Of a stretch of DNA of 64,000 nucleotides, positions 1-9,424 are shown piece after piece. The DNA is from Psychrobacter proteolyticus (lineage in GTDB: Bacteria; Pseudomonadota; Gammaproteobacteria; Pseudomonadales; Moraxellaceae): contig NZ_QLKS01000001.1 of the NCBI RefSeq assembly GCF_003350005.1, forward strand, positions 539,946-603,945, in the 5' to 3' direction. Position 1 is the stretch's first letter. Each line of letters opens with the position of its first letter. A program made the translations under genes and the position numbers. The notes beneath the pieces are model-generated. The model was not told where the DNA came from, did not search any database, and worked only from the letters and a program-made list of their open reading frames with translations.

Positions 1-3000
1 AGGCGTGTAAAGCACTAAAAGAAGAAGGCTACCGCGTCATCTTGGTCAACTCAAACCCTGCGACCATCATGACTGACCCTGTCATGGCTGACGCGACCTA
101 TATCGAGCCGATTACTTGGCAAACCGTTGAGCAAATAATTGCCAAAGAGCGTCCAGATGCAATCTTGCCAACGATGGGCGGACAGACAGCACTAAACTGT
201 GCGCTAGAGCTAGACAAGCACGGTGTATTGACCAAGTATAACTGTGAATTGATTGGCGCGACCAAAGACTCAATTGAGATGGCAGAAGACCGCAACTTGT
301 TTGATAAAGCCATGAAGCGTATCGGCCTTGAGTGCCCTCGCGCTGAAACGGCTGAAACCATGGAAGAAGCCTTTGCTACTCAAGAAAAAATGGGCTATCC
401 GTGTATCATTCGTCCATCATTCACGATGGGTGGTTCAGGTGGCGGTATTGCCTATAACCGTGATGAGTTCATTGAAATCTGCGAGCGCGGTTTTGATTTG
501 TCTCCAAACCATCAATTGCTTATCGATGAGTCATTGATTGGTTGGAAAGAATACGAGATGGAAGTGGTTCGTGACAAAAACGACAACTGCATCATCATCT
601 GTGCCATCGAAAACTTTGACCCAATGGGCGTGCATACCGGTGACTCAATCACCGTCGCACCAGCACAGACTTTGACCGACAAAGAATACCAAATCATGCG
701 TAATGCGTCATTAGCAGTACTGCGTGAGATCGGTGTTGAAACAGGTGGCTCAAACGTACAGTTCGGTATCAACCCTGATACCGGTCGTATGGTCGTCATC
801 GAGATGAACCCACGTGTATCACGCTCGTCTGCCCTAGCCTCAAAAGCCACTGGTTTCCCGATTGCTAAAATCGCAGCAAAACTGGCGATTGGTTATACGC
901 TAGACGAATTGCAAAATGACATCACTGGTGGCAAAACGCCAGCCAGCTTTGAGCCTGCGCTTGATTATGTCGTGACCAAGATACCTCGTTTTAACTTCGA
1001 AAAATTCCCACAAGCAGACAATATCTTATCGACTCAGATGAAATCGGTCGGTGAAGTGATGGCAATCGGTCGTAACTTCCAAGAGTCTATGCAAAAAGCA
1101 TTGCGCGGGATGGAAACAGGTGCGGATGGTTTTGACGAGCAAATTGACTTATCAAAAGTAAGCGCTGAAAAAGCACGTAGCGAAATCATCAACCGCCTAA
1201 CCATTCCAACACCTGAGCGTATCTACTACGTTGCTGATGCATTCCGCGTTGGTATGAGTGTCGATGAAGTGTTTAACTTTACCAAGATTGACCCATGGTT
1301 CCTGGTACAGATCGAAGATATCGTTAAAACAGAAGCTACCGTAAAATCACTTGGCTTTGGTGGATTGAACGAGAAAAACTTACGTAGCTTTAAACGTAAA
1401 GGTTTATCAGATTTGCGCTTGGCTAAACTGCTTGGTATCTCACAAAAGCAGCTACGCAAAAAGCGTTGGGATCTAAACGTCTATCCAGTCTATAAGCGTG
1501 TCGATACCTGTGCAGCAGAGTTTGCTACTAGCACGGCCTATATGTACTCGACATACGATAGCGAATGTGAAGCAAACCCAACAGACAAAAAGAAAATCAT
1601 GGTTATCGGTGGCGGTCCTAATCGTATCGGCCAAGGTATTGAGTTTGATTACTGCTGTGTGCATGCAGCGCTTGCCATGCGTGAAGATGGTTACGAGACC
1701 ATCATGGTCAACTGTAACCCTGAAACGGTTTCAACCGATTATGACACTTCTGACCGTCTATACTTCGAGCCAATCACGTTAGAGGACGTGCTAGAGATTG
1801 TTCGTATCGAAAACCCTGATGGCGTGATTGTGCAGTTCGGTGGTCAAACGCCATTGAAACTTGCTCGTGCACTAGAGTCAGCAGGCGTTAAAATCATCGG
1901 TACTAGCCCAGATGCAATCGACCGTGCCGAAGATCGTGAACGCTTCCAGCACATGATTCAGCAGCTAAACCTAGTACAGCCATCAAACGCTCTAGCGACC
2001 AGCTTAGAAGACGGCTTGGTTAAAGCAAAAGATGTAGGCTATCCATTGGTTGTACGTCCATCTTATGTATTAGGTGGCCGCGCGATGGAAATCGTCTACA
2101 ACGAAGACGAGCTAAGACATTACCTACGTACTGCGGTACAAGCGTCAAACGAAGCGCCTGTCCTACTAGATCGCTTCTTAGATGATGCTATCGAAGTTGA
2201 CGTAGACTGTGTATGCGATGGCACTGATGTCGTCATCGGCGGTATCATGCAACATATCGAACAGGCTGGTGTCCACTCAGGTGACTCAGCATGCTCACTG
2301 CCACCATACTCACTGTCTAAAGAGTTATGTGATGTGATGCGCGCGCAAACGGTCGCTATGGCAAAAGAGCTAGGTGTTATCGGTCTAATGAACGTACAGT
2401 TCGCGGTAAAAGGCGAAACCGTATATATCCTAGAAGTGAACCCACGTGCTGCACGTACAGTACCGTTCGTTTCTAAGTGTATCGGTACTTCGTTAGCACA
2501 GGTTGCTGCTCGCTGTATGGCTGGTACTTCGCTTAAAGATCAAGGCTTTACCACTGAGATTGTCCCAGCATTCTATGCGGTCAAAGAAGCGGTATTTCCA
2601 TTCGCTAAATTCCCAGGTGTTGACCCAATCTTGAGTCCTGAGATGAAATCAACGGGCGAAGTCATGGGCGTGGGCAAAACCTTTGGCGAAGCATTTTACA
2701 AAGCCATTATCGGTAGTAACGAGCGTCTGCCAGGTCTACCGACTGAAGGCGAGACAAAAACCGTCTTTATCTCAGTTCGTGACAGCGACAAAGCTCAAAT
2801 CGCTCCGATTGCTCGTCACCTTGCCGACTTTGGCTTTAAGATTGTCTCGACCACTGGTACGCAAAAAGTATTGAGCGACGCTGGTATCGAAAGTCAGCAA
2901 ATCAACAAGGTCACTGAAGGTCGCCCGCATATCGTTGATGCCTTGAAAAACGGCAAAATCGACCTTATCATCAATACCACTGAAGGTAAGCAAGCACAAG

Positions 3001-3170
3001 AGGATTCGTTCTCTATTCGCCGTAGTGCGCTACAGGGCAAAGTATTCTACGTCACCACGTTAGGTGCTGCTGATGCTGTCTGCAAATCTTATGCGATTGA
3101 CTTACCGTTTGATGTCTATAAGTTACAAGATTTGCATGAGCAAGCAAAGTCTATTGACGTGGCTGAATAA
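1..3170 (+). CDS. carB: Carbamoyl-phosphate synthase large subunit, 5'-truncated by the window edge
   Basis: CarB makes carbamoyl phosphate from bicarbonate, ammonia (channelled from CarA) and two ATP, for arginine and pyrimidine synthesis in the cytoplasm. The reading frame is open from base 3, and its first residues ([19 protein letters not shown]) align with about residue 33 of the E. coli protein, so roughly 32 residues and the start codon lie outside the window. Both ATP-grasp halves are present: the first contains [13 protein letters not shown] and [20 protein letters not shown], the second [16 protein letters not shown] and [15 protein letters not shown]. Between them lies the oligomerisation region. 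The last ~140 residues form the MGS-like allosteric domain ([19 protein letters not shown] onward). A strong terminator follows at 3287. carA would be expected upstream. Identification is essentially certain. Confidence 0.98.
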   Translation, partial: ACKALKEEGYRVILVNSNPATIMTDPVMADATYIEPITWQTVEQIIAKERPDAILPTMGGQTALNCALELDKHGVLTKYNCELIGATKDSIEMAEDRNLFDKAMKRIGLECPRAETAETMEEAFATQEKMGYPCIIRPSFTMGGSGGGIAYNRDEFIEICERGFDLSPNHQLLIDESLIGWKEYEMEVVRDKNDNCIIICAIENFDPMGVHTGDSITVAPAQTLTDKEYQIMRNASLAVLREIGVETGGSNVQFGINPDTGRMVVIEMNPRVSRSSALASKATGFPIAKIAAKLAIGYTLDELQNDITGGKTPASFEPALDYVVTKIPRFNFEKFPQADNILSTQMKSVGEVMAIGRNFQESMQKALRGMETGADGFDEQIDLSKVSAEKARSEIINRLTIPTPERIYYVADAFRVGMSVDEVFNFTKIDPWFLVQIEDIVKTEATVKSLGFGGLNEKNLRSFKRKGLSDLRLAKLLGISQKQLRKKRWDLNVYPVYKRVDTCAAEFATSTAYMYSTYDSECEANPTDKKKIMVIGGGPNRIGQGIEFDYCCVHAALAMREDGYETIMVNCNPETVSTDYDTSDRLYFEPITLEDVLEIVRIENPDGVIVQFGGQTPLKLARALESAGVKIIGTSPDAIDRAEDRERFQHMIQQLNLVQPSNALATSLEDGLVKAKDVGYPLVVRPSYVLGGRAMEIVYNEDELRHYLRTAVQASNEAPVLLDRFLDDAIEVDVDCVCDGTDVVIGGIMQHIEQAGVHSGDSACSLPPYSLSKELCDVMRAQTVAMAKELGVIGLMNVQFAVKGETVYILEVNPRAARTVPFVSKCIGTSLAQVAARCMAGTSLKDQGFTTEIVPAFYAVKEAVFPFAKFPGVDPILSPEMKSTGEVMGVGKTFGEAFYKAIIGSNERLPGLPTEGETKTVFISVRDSDKAQIAPIARHLADFGFKIVSTTGTQKVLSDAGIESQQINKVTEGRPHIVDALKNGKIDLIINTTEGKQAQEDSFSIRRSALQGKVFYVTTLGAADAVCKSYAIDLPFDVYKLQDLHEQAKSIDVAE

Positions 3171-3286
3171 TTTCAGTAGATTAAGCATAACCGTTAGGCT
3201 TGCCTAAAAGCTCACTCAAGTATCGTTGTTTGCTTTAAATATAGCCAACCATGCTTGAGGAACGATACCTTTACTGTGATAGACCT

Positions 3287-3324
3287 AAAAAGCATAGTGG
3301 CTAAATTGCGACTATGCTTTTTAT
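3287..3324 (+). terminator. Rho-independent terminator after carB
   Basis: A 12-bp inverted repeat (AAAAAGCATAGT at 3287-3298, ACTATGCTTTTT at 3311-3322) with a 12-nt loop ends in a T run. It lies 117 bp after the carB stop and before greA. The rest of the 330-bp gap holds a weaker inverted repeat (TATCGTT near 3221, AACGATA near 3261) and the greA leader hairpin. Confidence 0.85.
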
Positions 3325-3450
3325 TACGTAAGCTTAAGTGCGCCTATGCTTGAATTGAGGTGAGATACACTCATAAATGATAGCCAACTTATTCATTACA
3401 TCGTCTTAATTATCACTCTTTTATATTTTATATCCATTGCAACAACACTG

Positions 3451-3475
3451 ACACCATCTCATTATGAGGTGGTGT
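3451..3475 (+). promoter_or_regulatory. Hairpin in the greA leader
   Basis: ACACCATCTCAT (3451-3462) is followed almost directly by ATGAGGTGGTGT (3464-3475), a near-perfect 12-bp inverted repeat with one G-T pair and an extended flank (AACAC/GGTGTT). It sits 25 bp upstream of the greA ATG, just before the AAGGA ribosome-binding site at about 3490. There is no T run, so it is not a classical terminator. A role in greA leader control is inference. Confidence 0.45.
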
Positions 3476-3500
3476 GGTGTTATTGGTTTAAGGAAAAAAC

Positions 3501-3977
3501 ATGCAACGTTACCCAATGACTCCGCAAGGACACGCGGCTTTAGAAGCCGAATTAAAACAGCTAAAAAGTGTCGACCGTCCACGCATCACAGCATCAATTG
3601 CTGAAGCACGCGAACACGGCGATTTGAAAGAAAATGCTGAATACCATGCTGCCCGCGAGCAACAAGGTTTTTGTGAAGCACGTATTCGTGATATCGAAGC
3701 CAAACTTGGTGGCGCTCAAGTCATCGATCCTTCGACACTGCCAAAAGAAGGCCGTATCGTGTTTGGTGTTAGCGTCGTGATCGAAAACATGGATACCGAA
3801 GAAGAAAAACAATACAAAATCGTTGGCGATGATGAAGCTGACTTTAAAGCTGGCAAAATCTCAGTCAACTCACCAATCGCTCGTGGTTTGATTGGTAAGT
3901 TCGAAGGCGACGAAGTACGCATCGAAACGCCAAAGGGCGTGGTTGAATATGAAGTCATGAAAGTTATCTACGACTAA
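3501..3977 (+). CDS. greA: Transcription elongation factor GreA
   Basis: GreA binds RNA polymerase through the secondary channel and stimulates cleavage of backtracked transcripts. At 158 residues it has the family's usual length. The N-terminal coiled coil carries the signature [20 protein letters not shown] (about residues 34-53), including the acidic tip residues D and E needed for cleavage. The C-terminal FKBP-like domain ends with [17 protein letters not shown]. The ATG follows AAGGA with good spacing. It lies downstream of the carB terminator, so it probably has its own promoter and a structured leader (hairpin at 3451). In many gammaproteobacteria greA also follows carAB, which fits this placement. 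Confidence 0.97.
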   Translation: MQRYPMTPQGHAALEAELKQLKSVDRPRITASIAEAREHGDLKENAEYHAAREQQGFCEARIRDIEAKLGGAQVIDPSTLPKEGRIVFGVSVVIENMDTEEEKQYKIVGDDEADFKAGKISVNSPIARGLIGKFEGDEVRIETPKGVVEYEVMKVIYD

Positions 3978-4448
3978 TAGCTACACTGCGTTCTAATCTA
4001 GAAACTTGATGCTCTCAATTGTAGACAGTTTGAGAAATGACTTTTAGATAATAGTTTTTATGACAATCATTGTGACTGGCTACTTAGTTATGCAATTCCA
4101 TAGATGAAAGCTGTACTACACATAAATAGCATTTATACCATTTCGGTTACACAATGCTGCTTTTATCTATGATTTGTTTTGGCGCATAATTATTTGAGTT
4201 TCAGTGCACAACAGCTTCAATATTAAGTTTATTCAATAAGAAATAGTTAAGATTGAATAGCTTTTATACAAGTTAGTATTGCGGCGCTTTTACTAAAAAT
4301 AATGATGGTCTGATCGCACACATAGGCTAATATCAGCACTACTACCCTCGTTATTTGGCATATTTTTCGGTGTCATTTAGCGGGGGTTTTGTTTATCTAA
4401 GCATTATCTATTGTTGTATTACTTACTATTATTTTTGAGGAGTCTTTT
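3978..4448. other. 471-bp intergenic region between greA and a secreted-protein gene
   Basis: AT-rich with no convincing open frame, RNA gene or strong repeat. The 3' end carries a clear GAGGAG ribosome-binding site (about 4437-4442) for the next gene. I see no clear terminator for greA and no unambiguous promoter pair here. Confidence 0.5.
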
Positions 4449-5339
4449 ATGATTACGAACGATGGTTTTCAAGCGTCAACTACTAAAACGACTATGGCAC
4501 AAAATGCAGCTATGTCTGCATTGCTAGCAGGTATTGTATTGGCCGCTTCATCGGCCAACGCTGCCCCTGAGATTGCTATTAGCTCATCTGCGAGCGGTAG
4601 CACCACGGTGATCGAGCAATACTCTGATGGCAAAACTGCTACTATTACGGCAACGCCAAACGGTATCACCATGCAAGACGGCATGCCGTACGCGGTGACT
4701 CAGGTGACCACTGTGCCACGCTACGTCGTGCGTCAGTCTCCTGTTGTCCAAGGTACGACAACCGTTACTAGCGTACCAGTGACCAATCGAATGACTAATA
4801 GCGTCACTAAAGTAGATGTGATTACCACGCCTGCCAGCAGCGTGACGCAAGTACTACCTGTCGTAACCAATGTCACCCCGCCAGTGATTATGCAGCAGCC
4901 AGTGACCAATCAAGTAACGACAACGACGACTTTGGATACGTTGCAACTGACTCCTACCTTTAGTACGCCTGGCCTGGTCAATGCCAACACCAAAGTCATG
5001 AAAATTTTAAAAAATGCTGATGGACGTGAAGTTGCTGTTCCTGCCAATCATATTGCCCCTGGCGATGTGATTGAGTATCACACCACTTATACCAACACCT
5101 CAGCACAGCCTGTCAATGACATCAACGCCATGATCTCATTACCAAGTGGCGTCCAGTTAGTCTCGTTGAATAGTCCTCTGCCGACGCTTGCGACAACGGG
5201 TGGCGATAGCTATCAAACCATTCAACAAGTGGGCAATACGGTGGTTGTCCAAGAAAACTACTCTGGTCTGAAATGGAACTTGGTGAACTTTGACGCCAAT
5301 GCGGCCAAAACCGTCGTAATACGAGCTAAAGTTCAGTAG
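4449..5339 (+). CDS. Secreted Thr/Val-rich protein with a C-terminal DUF11-like domain
   Basis: A 296-residue exported protein of unknown function. Residues 16-39 form a hydrophobic stretch (MSALLAGIVLAASSANA) with a likely signal-peptidase I site after ANA. The n-region before it is unusually long and has only one lysine. The ATG at 4449 is supported by GAGGAG 7 nt upstream; an ATG at 4494 would give a more ordinary signal peptide but has no ribosome-binding site. Residues ~75-170 are low-complexity and rich in Val, Thr, Pro and Asn, with recurring PVTN/VTN-type motifs. Residues ~175-296 resemble the DUF11/conserved-repeat fold (VPANHIAPGDVIEYHTTYTN), usually seen in surface or periplasmic proteins. 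It stands alone, with its own terminator at 5366. Function is not assigned. Confidence 0.75.
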   Translation: MITNDGFQASTTKTTMAQNAAMSALLAGIVLAASSANAAPEIAISSSASGSTTVIEQYSDGKTATITATPNGITMQDGMPYAVTQVTTVPRYVVRQSPVVQGTTTVTSVPVTNRMTNSVTKVDVITTPASSVTQVLPVVTNVTPPVIMQQPVTNQVTTTTTLDTLQLTPTFSTPGLVNANTKVMKILKNADGREVAVPANHIAPGDVIEYHTTYTNTSAQPVNDINAMISLPSGVQLVSLNSPLPTLATTGGDSYQTIQQVGNTVVVQENYSGLKWNLVNFDANAAKTVVIRAKVQ

Positions 5340-5365
5340 ATAACCAGCTCCCTACAAAATATGCG

Positions 5366-5416
5366 CCTTTAACATTCTTACTTTGCAAAAGGCCTTGAAT
5401 GTTAAAGGTCTTTTTT
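5366..5416 (+). terminator. Rho-independent terminator after the secreted-protein gene
   Basis: CCTTTAACATTC (5366-5377) pairs with GAATGTTAAAGG (5397-5408), a perfect 12-bp stem, followed by TCTTTTTT. It lies 26 bp after the stop codon. The remaining ~220 bp up to the next gene is AT-rich with nothing else recognisable. Confidence 0.9.
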
Positions 5417-5634
5417 AATGCATGAATCTTTCATAATTAGCATTTTCAATTCGATTTTCATCATCGTTATTCTTATTTTCCATCTATACCAAATGCATTC
5501 ATACCCGCCCAACATACTTTGATACACACGACACTACCTGTCGCATATTATTCTAACTTCACCTACAAATACAATGACTTAGCAACATTTTTGGTAAAAT
5601 AGCCCTTCATCAATTAATTGGTAAAACGCGACTT

Positions 5635-6903
5635 ATGGCAAACATCAATTATGAGAGGTTACAGGGCAAACTCAATATTTTAGCTGATGCTGCTAAGTAT
5701 GATGTCTCCTGCTCATCCTCCGCTGGTACTCGCAAAAACCAAGGCGGTGGTCTAGGCGATGCCTCAGCAACGGGTATCTGTCACAGCTATACAGAAGATG
5801 GTCGCTGCGTCAGCCTATTAAAGATTCTTTTGACCAATCACTGCATTTACGACTGTGCTTATTGCACCTCACGTAAAAGCAATGACACGCCGCGCGCCGC
5901 GTTCAGTGTCGAAGAAGTCGTCGACTTGACCATGCAGTTTTACCGCCGTAACTATATCGAAGGGTTATTTCTCAGCTCGGGCATTTTTAAAAGTGGTGAC
6001 TATACGATGGAGCGACTGGTCGAAGTCGCCAAACTCTTGCGTACGCGTGAACGCTTTAATGGTTACATCCATCTAAAGACCATCCCAGGTGCGTCAAAAG
6101 AGCTGCTGCTAGAAGCAGGATTATATGCGGATCGTTTGAGCGTCAATATCGAGATTCCGACCAAATCAGGATTGGCTTTGCTTGCGCCAGAAAAATCGCA
6201 TGACCAATTAAAAGCACCGATGGAAACGGTAAAAGAAGAAATCATTACTATTCGTGAAAGCCGTAAAACTCACAAAAAAGCGCCTAAGTTCACGCCAGCA
6301 GGTCAGACCAGCCAAATGATCGTTGGTGCGAGTAACGAGACTGACTTGCAGGTGATTCAACTATCGAGTCACTTCTACAAAACGTACGATCTCAAGCGGG
6401 TCTATTACTCAGGTTATGTACCTATGCTCTCTGACAATCGTTTGCCTGCGATTGGAACGCCTGTGCCGATGGTACGAGAGAATCGTCTGTATCAGGCAGA
6501 TTGGTTAATGCGCTTTTATGGTTTTGGCGCGCATGAGATTGTGGAGCCGGAGTCACCGTTTTTAGATTTAGACTGCGACCCTAAGCTTGCTTGGGCAATA
6601 CGCCATCGCGAGCATTTCCCAGTCAATATTCAGACAGCGACTTATGAGATGATTGTACGTATCCCAGGTATCGGTACAAAAACTGCTAAAAAAATCGTCA
6701 AAGCACGTAAGTTCAATCAACTGACGCTCTACCATCTAAAAAAGATGGGGGCTGCGGTCAACCGTGCTAAATACTTCATCGCAACCACTGGCAAAAACGA
6801 ACACCTTGCACATCTAACGCGCGATAATTTCCGTCAGTATGTATTGGCTCAAACGCAGACCAAGTTTAACGATCAACGTACTGGGCAGTTGGCTTTATTT
6901 TAG
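5635..6903 (+). CDS. Radical-SAM protein with helix-hairpin-helix domain (putative DNA modification/repair, TIGR03916-like)
   Basis: A 422-residue protein of the 'putative DNA modification/repair radical SAM protein' family. The radical-SAM 4Fe-4S motif CIYDCAYC places its cysteines at residues 70, 74 and 77, right after ILLTNH. Three further cysteines lie upstream (C26, C49, C58). The C-terminus contains a helix-hairpin-helix DNA-binding motif, IPGIGTKTAKKI, at about residues 343-354. The family is known from genome context to travel with a DUF4130-type protein and, in many genomes, a uracil-DNA-glycosylase-like domain; no substrate or reaction is established. The partner gene starts 75 bp downstream on the same strand, so the two are probably co-transcribed. 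The ATG at 5635 lacks a strong ribosome-binding site. Family assignment is firm; function is open. Confidence 0.88.
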   Translation: MANINYERLQGKLNILADAAKYDVSCSSSAGTRKNQGGGLGDASATGICHSYTEDGRCVSLLKILLTNHCIYDCAYCTSRKSNDTPRAAFSVEEVVDLTMQFYRRNYIEGLFLSSGIFKSGDYTMERLVEVAKLLRTRERFNGYIHLKTIPGASKELLLEAGLYADRLSVNIEIPTKSGLALLAPEKSHDQLKAPMETVKEEIITIRESRKTHKKAPKFTPAGQTSQMIVGASNETDLQVIQLSSHFYKTYDLKRVYYSGYVPMLSDNRLPAIGTPVPMVRENRLYQADWLMRFYGFGAHEIVEPESPFLDLDCDPKLAWAIRHREHFPVNIQTATYEMIVRIPGIGTKTAKKIVKARKFNQLTLYHLKKMGAAVNRAKYFIATTGKNEHLAHLTRDNFRQYVLAQTQTKFNDQRTGQLALF

Positions 6904-6978
6904 AATGGCTCTAGATAGCATGTGTTAAAAAACCTGCTATCTCGCTAGTGTATTCATGATAGAAATGTAGGATAAAAC

Positions 6979-7851
6979 ATGTCAGCACTTATGCAAAATG
7001 ACTCTTACACTGTCGGTCAATTGACGCCTAGCATTGTACTATATGAGCCTAGCTTTGAAGGTTGGCTGAGTGCGGTGTTTTATGTCTATGCCAATCGTCT
7101 ACAAAACGATATGTCACTGAAACTAACCGCGCAAGATTGCTATGTGCCATCACTCATCGCTCAGGCGACTAGCGTGGCAACTGATGAGGATAAAGCCGAG
7201 CGGGTGTTAGTCAAATTAAATACCTTATTAGGTCGCTCAGGCATGCGAAATATCTTATGGGGTTTTTTATCAGAGAAGGACGATATCGGTACGACATTGT
7301 TTCGTGTGGTCAAATACGCCATCGACTACCCTAGTCGTCAGATCATGCAAGATTTGGGTAATTTGGACGTGCTTGAACTAGTGCAGACAGTCAAATCGGT
7401 TGGCCGTGAAAAACATCGTATGGAGGCATTTGTACGTTTTGAGCATACGACTGATGATATTTATTTTGCACGTGTAGAGCCTGATTTTAACGTATTGCCA
7501 TTAATCGGAGAGCACTTTCGTCAGCGCTATCAGGATCAGCACTGGGCGATCTATGATCTGACTCGGGGCTATGGCATCTATTATGATAAAAGTAATAGCA
7601 CGCCATCACGTCCAGCAAAGCTACAAACCATCACTGATCTTGATGATGCGGTACTACGCAATCCTGCCAGCATCCATAGTCCTGATGAGCAGCGCTATCA
7701 AAAATTCTGGCAAGGTTACTTTACCAACGTCAATATCAAAGAGCGCGAGAACCCTAAGCTGCATAAACAATATCTCCCGCAGCGCTACTGGAAATACTTG
7801 AGTGAAAAACAAGTACTACCCAATGCTCAGCACTTACAAAAACGACGCTAA
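6979..7851 (+). CDS. DUF4130 / TIGR03915-type probable DNA metabolism protein
   Basis: A 290-residue partner of the radical-SAM/HhH protein upstream. It begins with the family's characteristic region (SIVLYEPSFEGWLSAVFYVY, about residues 18-37). It continues with a mid-region that includes GREKHRMEAFVRFEHT and ends with DQHWAIYDLTRGYGIYYD. In other genomes this domain is found alone or fused to a uracil-DNA-glycosylase-family domain. Here the protein stops after the DUF4130 part: the last ~60 residues hold no glycosylase motif that I can see. ATG with AGGA 9 nt upstream. Its biochemical role is unknown. Confidence 0.85.
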   Translation: MSALMQNDSYTVGQLTPSIVLYEPSFEGWLSAVFYVYANRLQNDMSLKLTAQDCYVPSLIAQATSVATDEDKAERVLVKLNTLLGRSGMRNILWGFLSEKDDIGTTLFRVVKYAIDYPSRQIMQDLGNLDVLELVQTVKSVGREKHRMEAFVRFEHTTDDIYFARVEPDFNVLPLIGEHFRQRYQDQHWAIYDLTRGYGIYYDKSNSTPSRPAKLQTITDLDDAVLRNPASIHSPDEQRYQKFWQGYFTNVNIKERENPKLHKQYLPQRYWKYLSEKQVLPNAQHLQKRR

Positions 7852-7970
7852 CGGCTTTTGGTATTTATTAATCCACATCTTACCTCATCTTTTTATCTTG
7901 ATGGTTGAGTTTTAATCGCTTTTAACTGACAATAGCAAATTGATATTACTAACCGGTGACCAACGCTATT

Positions 7971-9296
7971 ATGAAAGTTATGCGCTTACTGTCGTCTCTA
8001 AAGCATGATGAATCCGAGCGCGGCATTTTTCATCTTGGACGAGCATTGGTCAAAAATGAGCATACCTCTATCATTGTCTCCAGTGCCGATGAAGACAACG
8101 ACTTGGTTAGACGTCTCAAACGTGATGGCAATATTTACCATCAGCTACATGTGAATAAAAAGTCTTGGCTATCGCTATTGCAAGTCTCTGCACTGCGGCA
8201 TTTGATAGAAAAGTACGAACCTGATGTCATTCATGTACATTCTCGTACCCCTGCATGGATATTGCATTTGGCACTGCGCCGCGCACGTGTCAGGCGTTTT
8301 CCCAAACTGGTCTCGACCATGTATGGTTTTTATCCAATCAATAAATACTCTCAGGCTCTACTCAATGTTGATACGATAATCACCGTATCTGATAGTGTCA
8401 CTCAATATTTAAAAAAAGGACTGCGCATCGAAGACGTAGATCCCAAAGTCATCACGCGTATCTATCGTGGTATCGACACTCGGCGCTACCCTTATCGTCA
8501 TAATCCTTCGGTTTATTGGTTACGTCATACCTTCGCTGAATACCCTGAGCTTGAGCACAAAAAATGGCTCGTATTCCCAACCGTAATCGGTAACGAGTAT
8601 GGGCAAGAGTGGCTAATAGATATCTTGGGTAACCTGCAAGAGCAATTCCCCAATATTCACGTCATTATTATGGATGAAGACTATAAAGACGGCGATGTCG
8701 CTCATGAAGATTTTCGCCAACGTACCAACAGCTTAGGACTGGCAGAGCGCATTACCTATGTGGGCAGCAAGCGTAATGATATGCGAGAATGGCTATCGGC
8801 GGCCAATATTGTCATGGCACTTGCTAATGAGCCCGAGTCAATCGGTATCAATGCCCTACAAGCCATACATCTAGGTACGCCAGTCATTGGCTGGGATCAA
8901 GCTGCCTTTAGCGAGATTTTACAACCACTCTACCCGCAAGGACTGGTAAAAAAGTACAATGCCAATGCGCTTTGTAAAGCGGTTAGAAATCAGCTAGAAA
9001 GTGTGACGCGCCCTGAAATGACCAACAAATTCACCATGCGTGAGATGATTGAAAAGACGCTTGAAGTATATCAAAGCTTACATGATGCGGCGCTTGCCGA
9101 AGAACAAGCAGAAGCAGATGCTATCGCAGTTCGACGCATCAAACGCAGTCTAAAAAAAGCATCTAAACCTGCCCTGAATGTCGCCGTGAAATATATTGAA
9201 CCTGTTGTTAAGAATCCAAAAATAAAGCTGACTAAAGAAAAATCTAAGACAGCAGATAATGTCGATACGGTAGAAACAACTGAAGACAATCAATAA
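7971..9296 (+). CDS. GT4-type glycosyltransferase
   Basis: A predicted cytoplasmic glycosyltransferase with two Rossmann domains, likely acting on an envelope glycan, although the acceptor is unknown. The N-terminal half has the family's HxHxR-like element (DVIHVHSRTPAWIL). The C-terminal half has the donor-binding region (ANEPESIGINALQAIHLGTP) with the E-x7-E spacing typical of GT4 retaining enzymes. The last ~60 residues form a charged, Lys-rich tail (RRIKRSLKKASK), then an acidic end, probably disordered or membrane-associated. Start choice: ATG 7971 gives 441 residues; an in-frame GTG at 7956 adds five. Neither has a good ribosome-binding site. Monocistronic between the DUF4130 gene and a bidirectional terminator. 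Confidence 0.82.
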   Translation: MKVMRLLSSLKHDESERGIFHLGRALVKNEHTSIIVSSADEDNDLVRRLKRDGNIYHQLHVNKKSWLSLLQVSALRHLIEKYEPDVIHVHSRTPAWILHLALRRARVRRFPKLVSTMYGFYPINKYSQALLNVDTIITVSDSVTQYLKKGLRIEDVDPKVITRIYRGIDTRRYPYRHNPSVYWLRHTFAEYPELEHKKWLVFPTVIGNEYGQEWLIDILGNLQEQFPNIHVIIMDEDYKDGDVAHEDFRQRTNSLGLAERITYVGSKRNDMREWLSAANIVMALANEPESIGINALQAIHLGTPVIGWDQAAFSEILQPLYPQGLVKKYNANALCKAVRNQLESVTRPEMTNKFTMREMIEKTLEVYQSLHDAALAEEQAEADAIAVRRIKRSLKKASKPALNVAVKYIEPVVKNPKIKLTKEKSKTADNVDTVETTEDNQ

Positions 9297-9340
9297 CCAT
9301 AAGCTAAGCGTTTCATTCGATAGGTAATTTTCTAATCAAA

Positions 9341-9376
9341 AAAAGGCTACTTCTAAAATGGAAGTAGCCTTTTTTG
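9341..9376. terminator. Bidirectional terminator between the glycosyltransferase and puuR
   Basis: GGCTACTTC (9345-9353) pairs with GAAGTAGCC (9361-9369). The stem is flanked by A's on the left and T's on the right, so it can end transcription from both converging genes. Confidence 0.88.
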
Positions 9377-9424
9377 TTCAATCATCACTGGGCAATATTA
9401 AACCTAACGAAATTTAGCTTAGGT

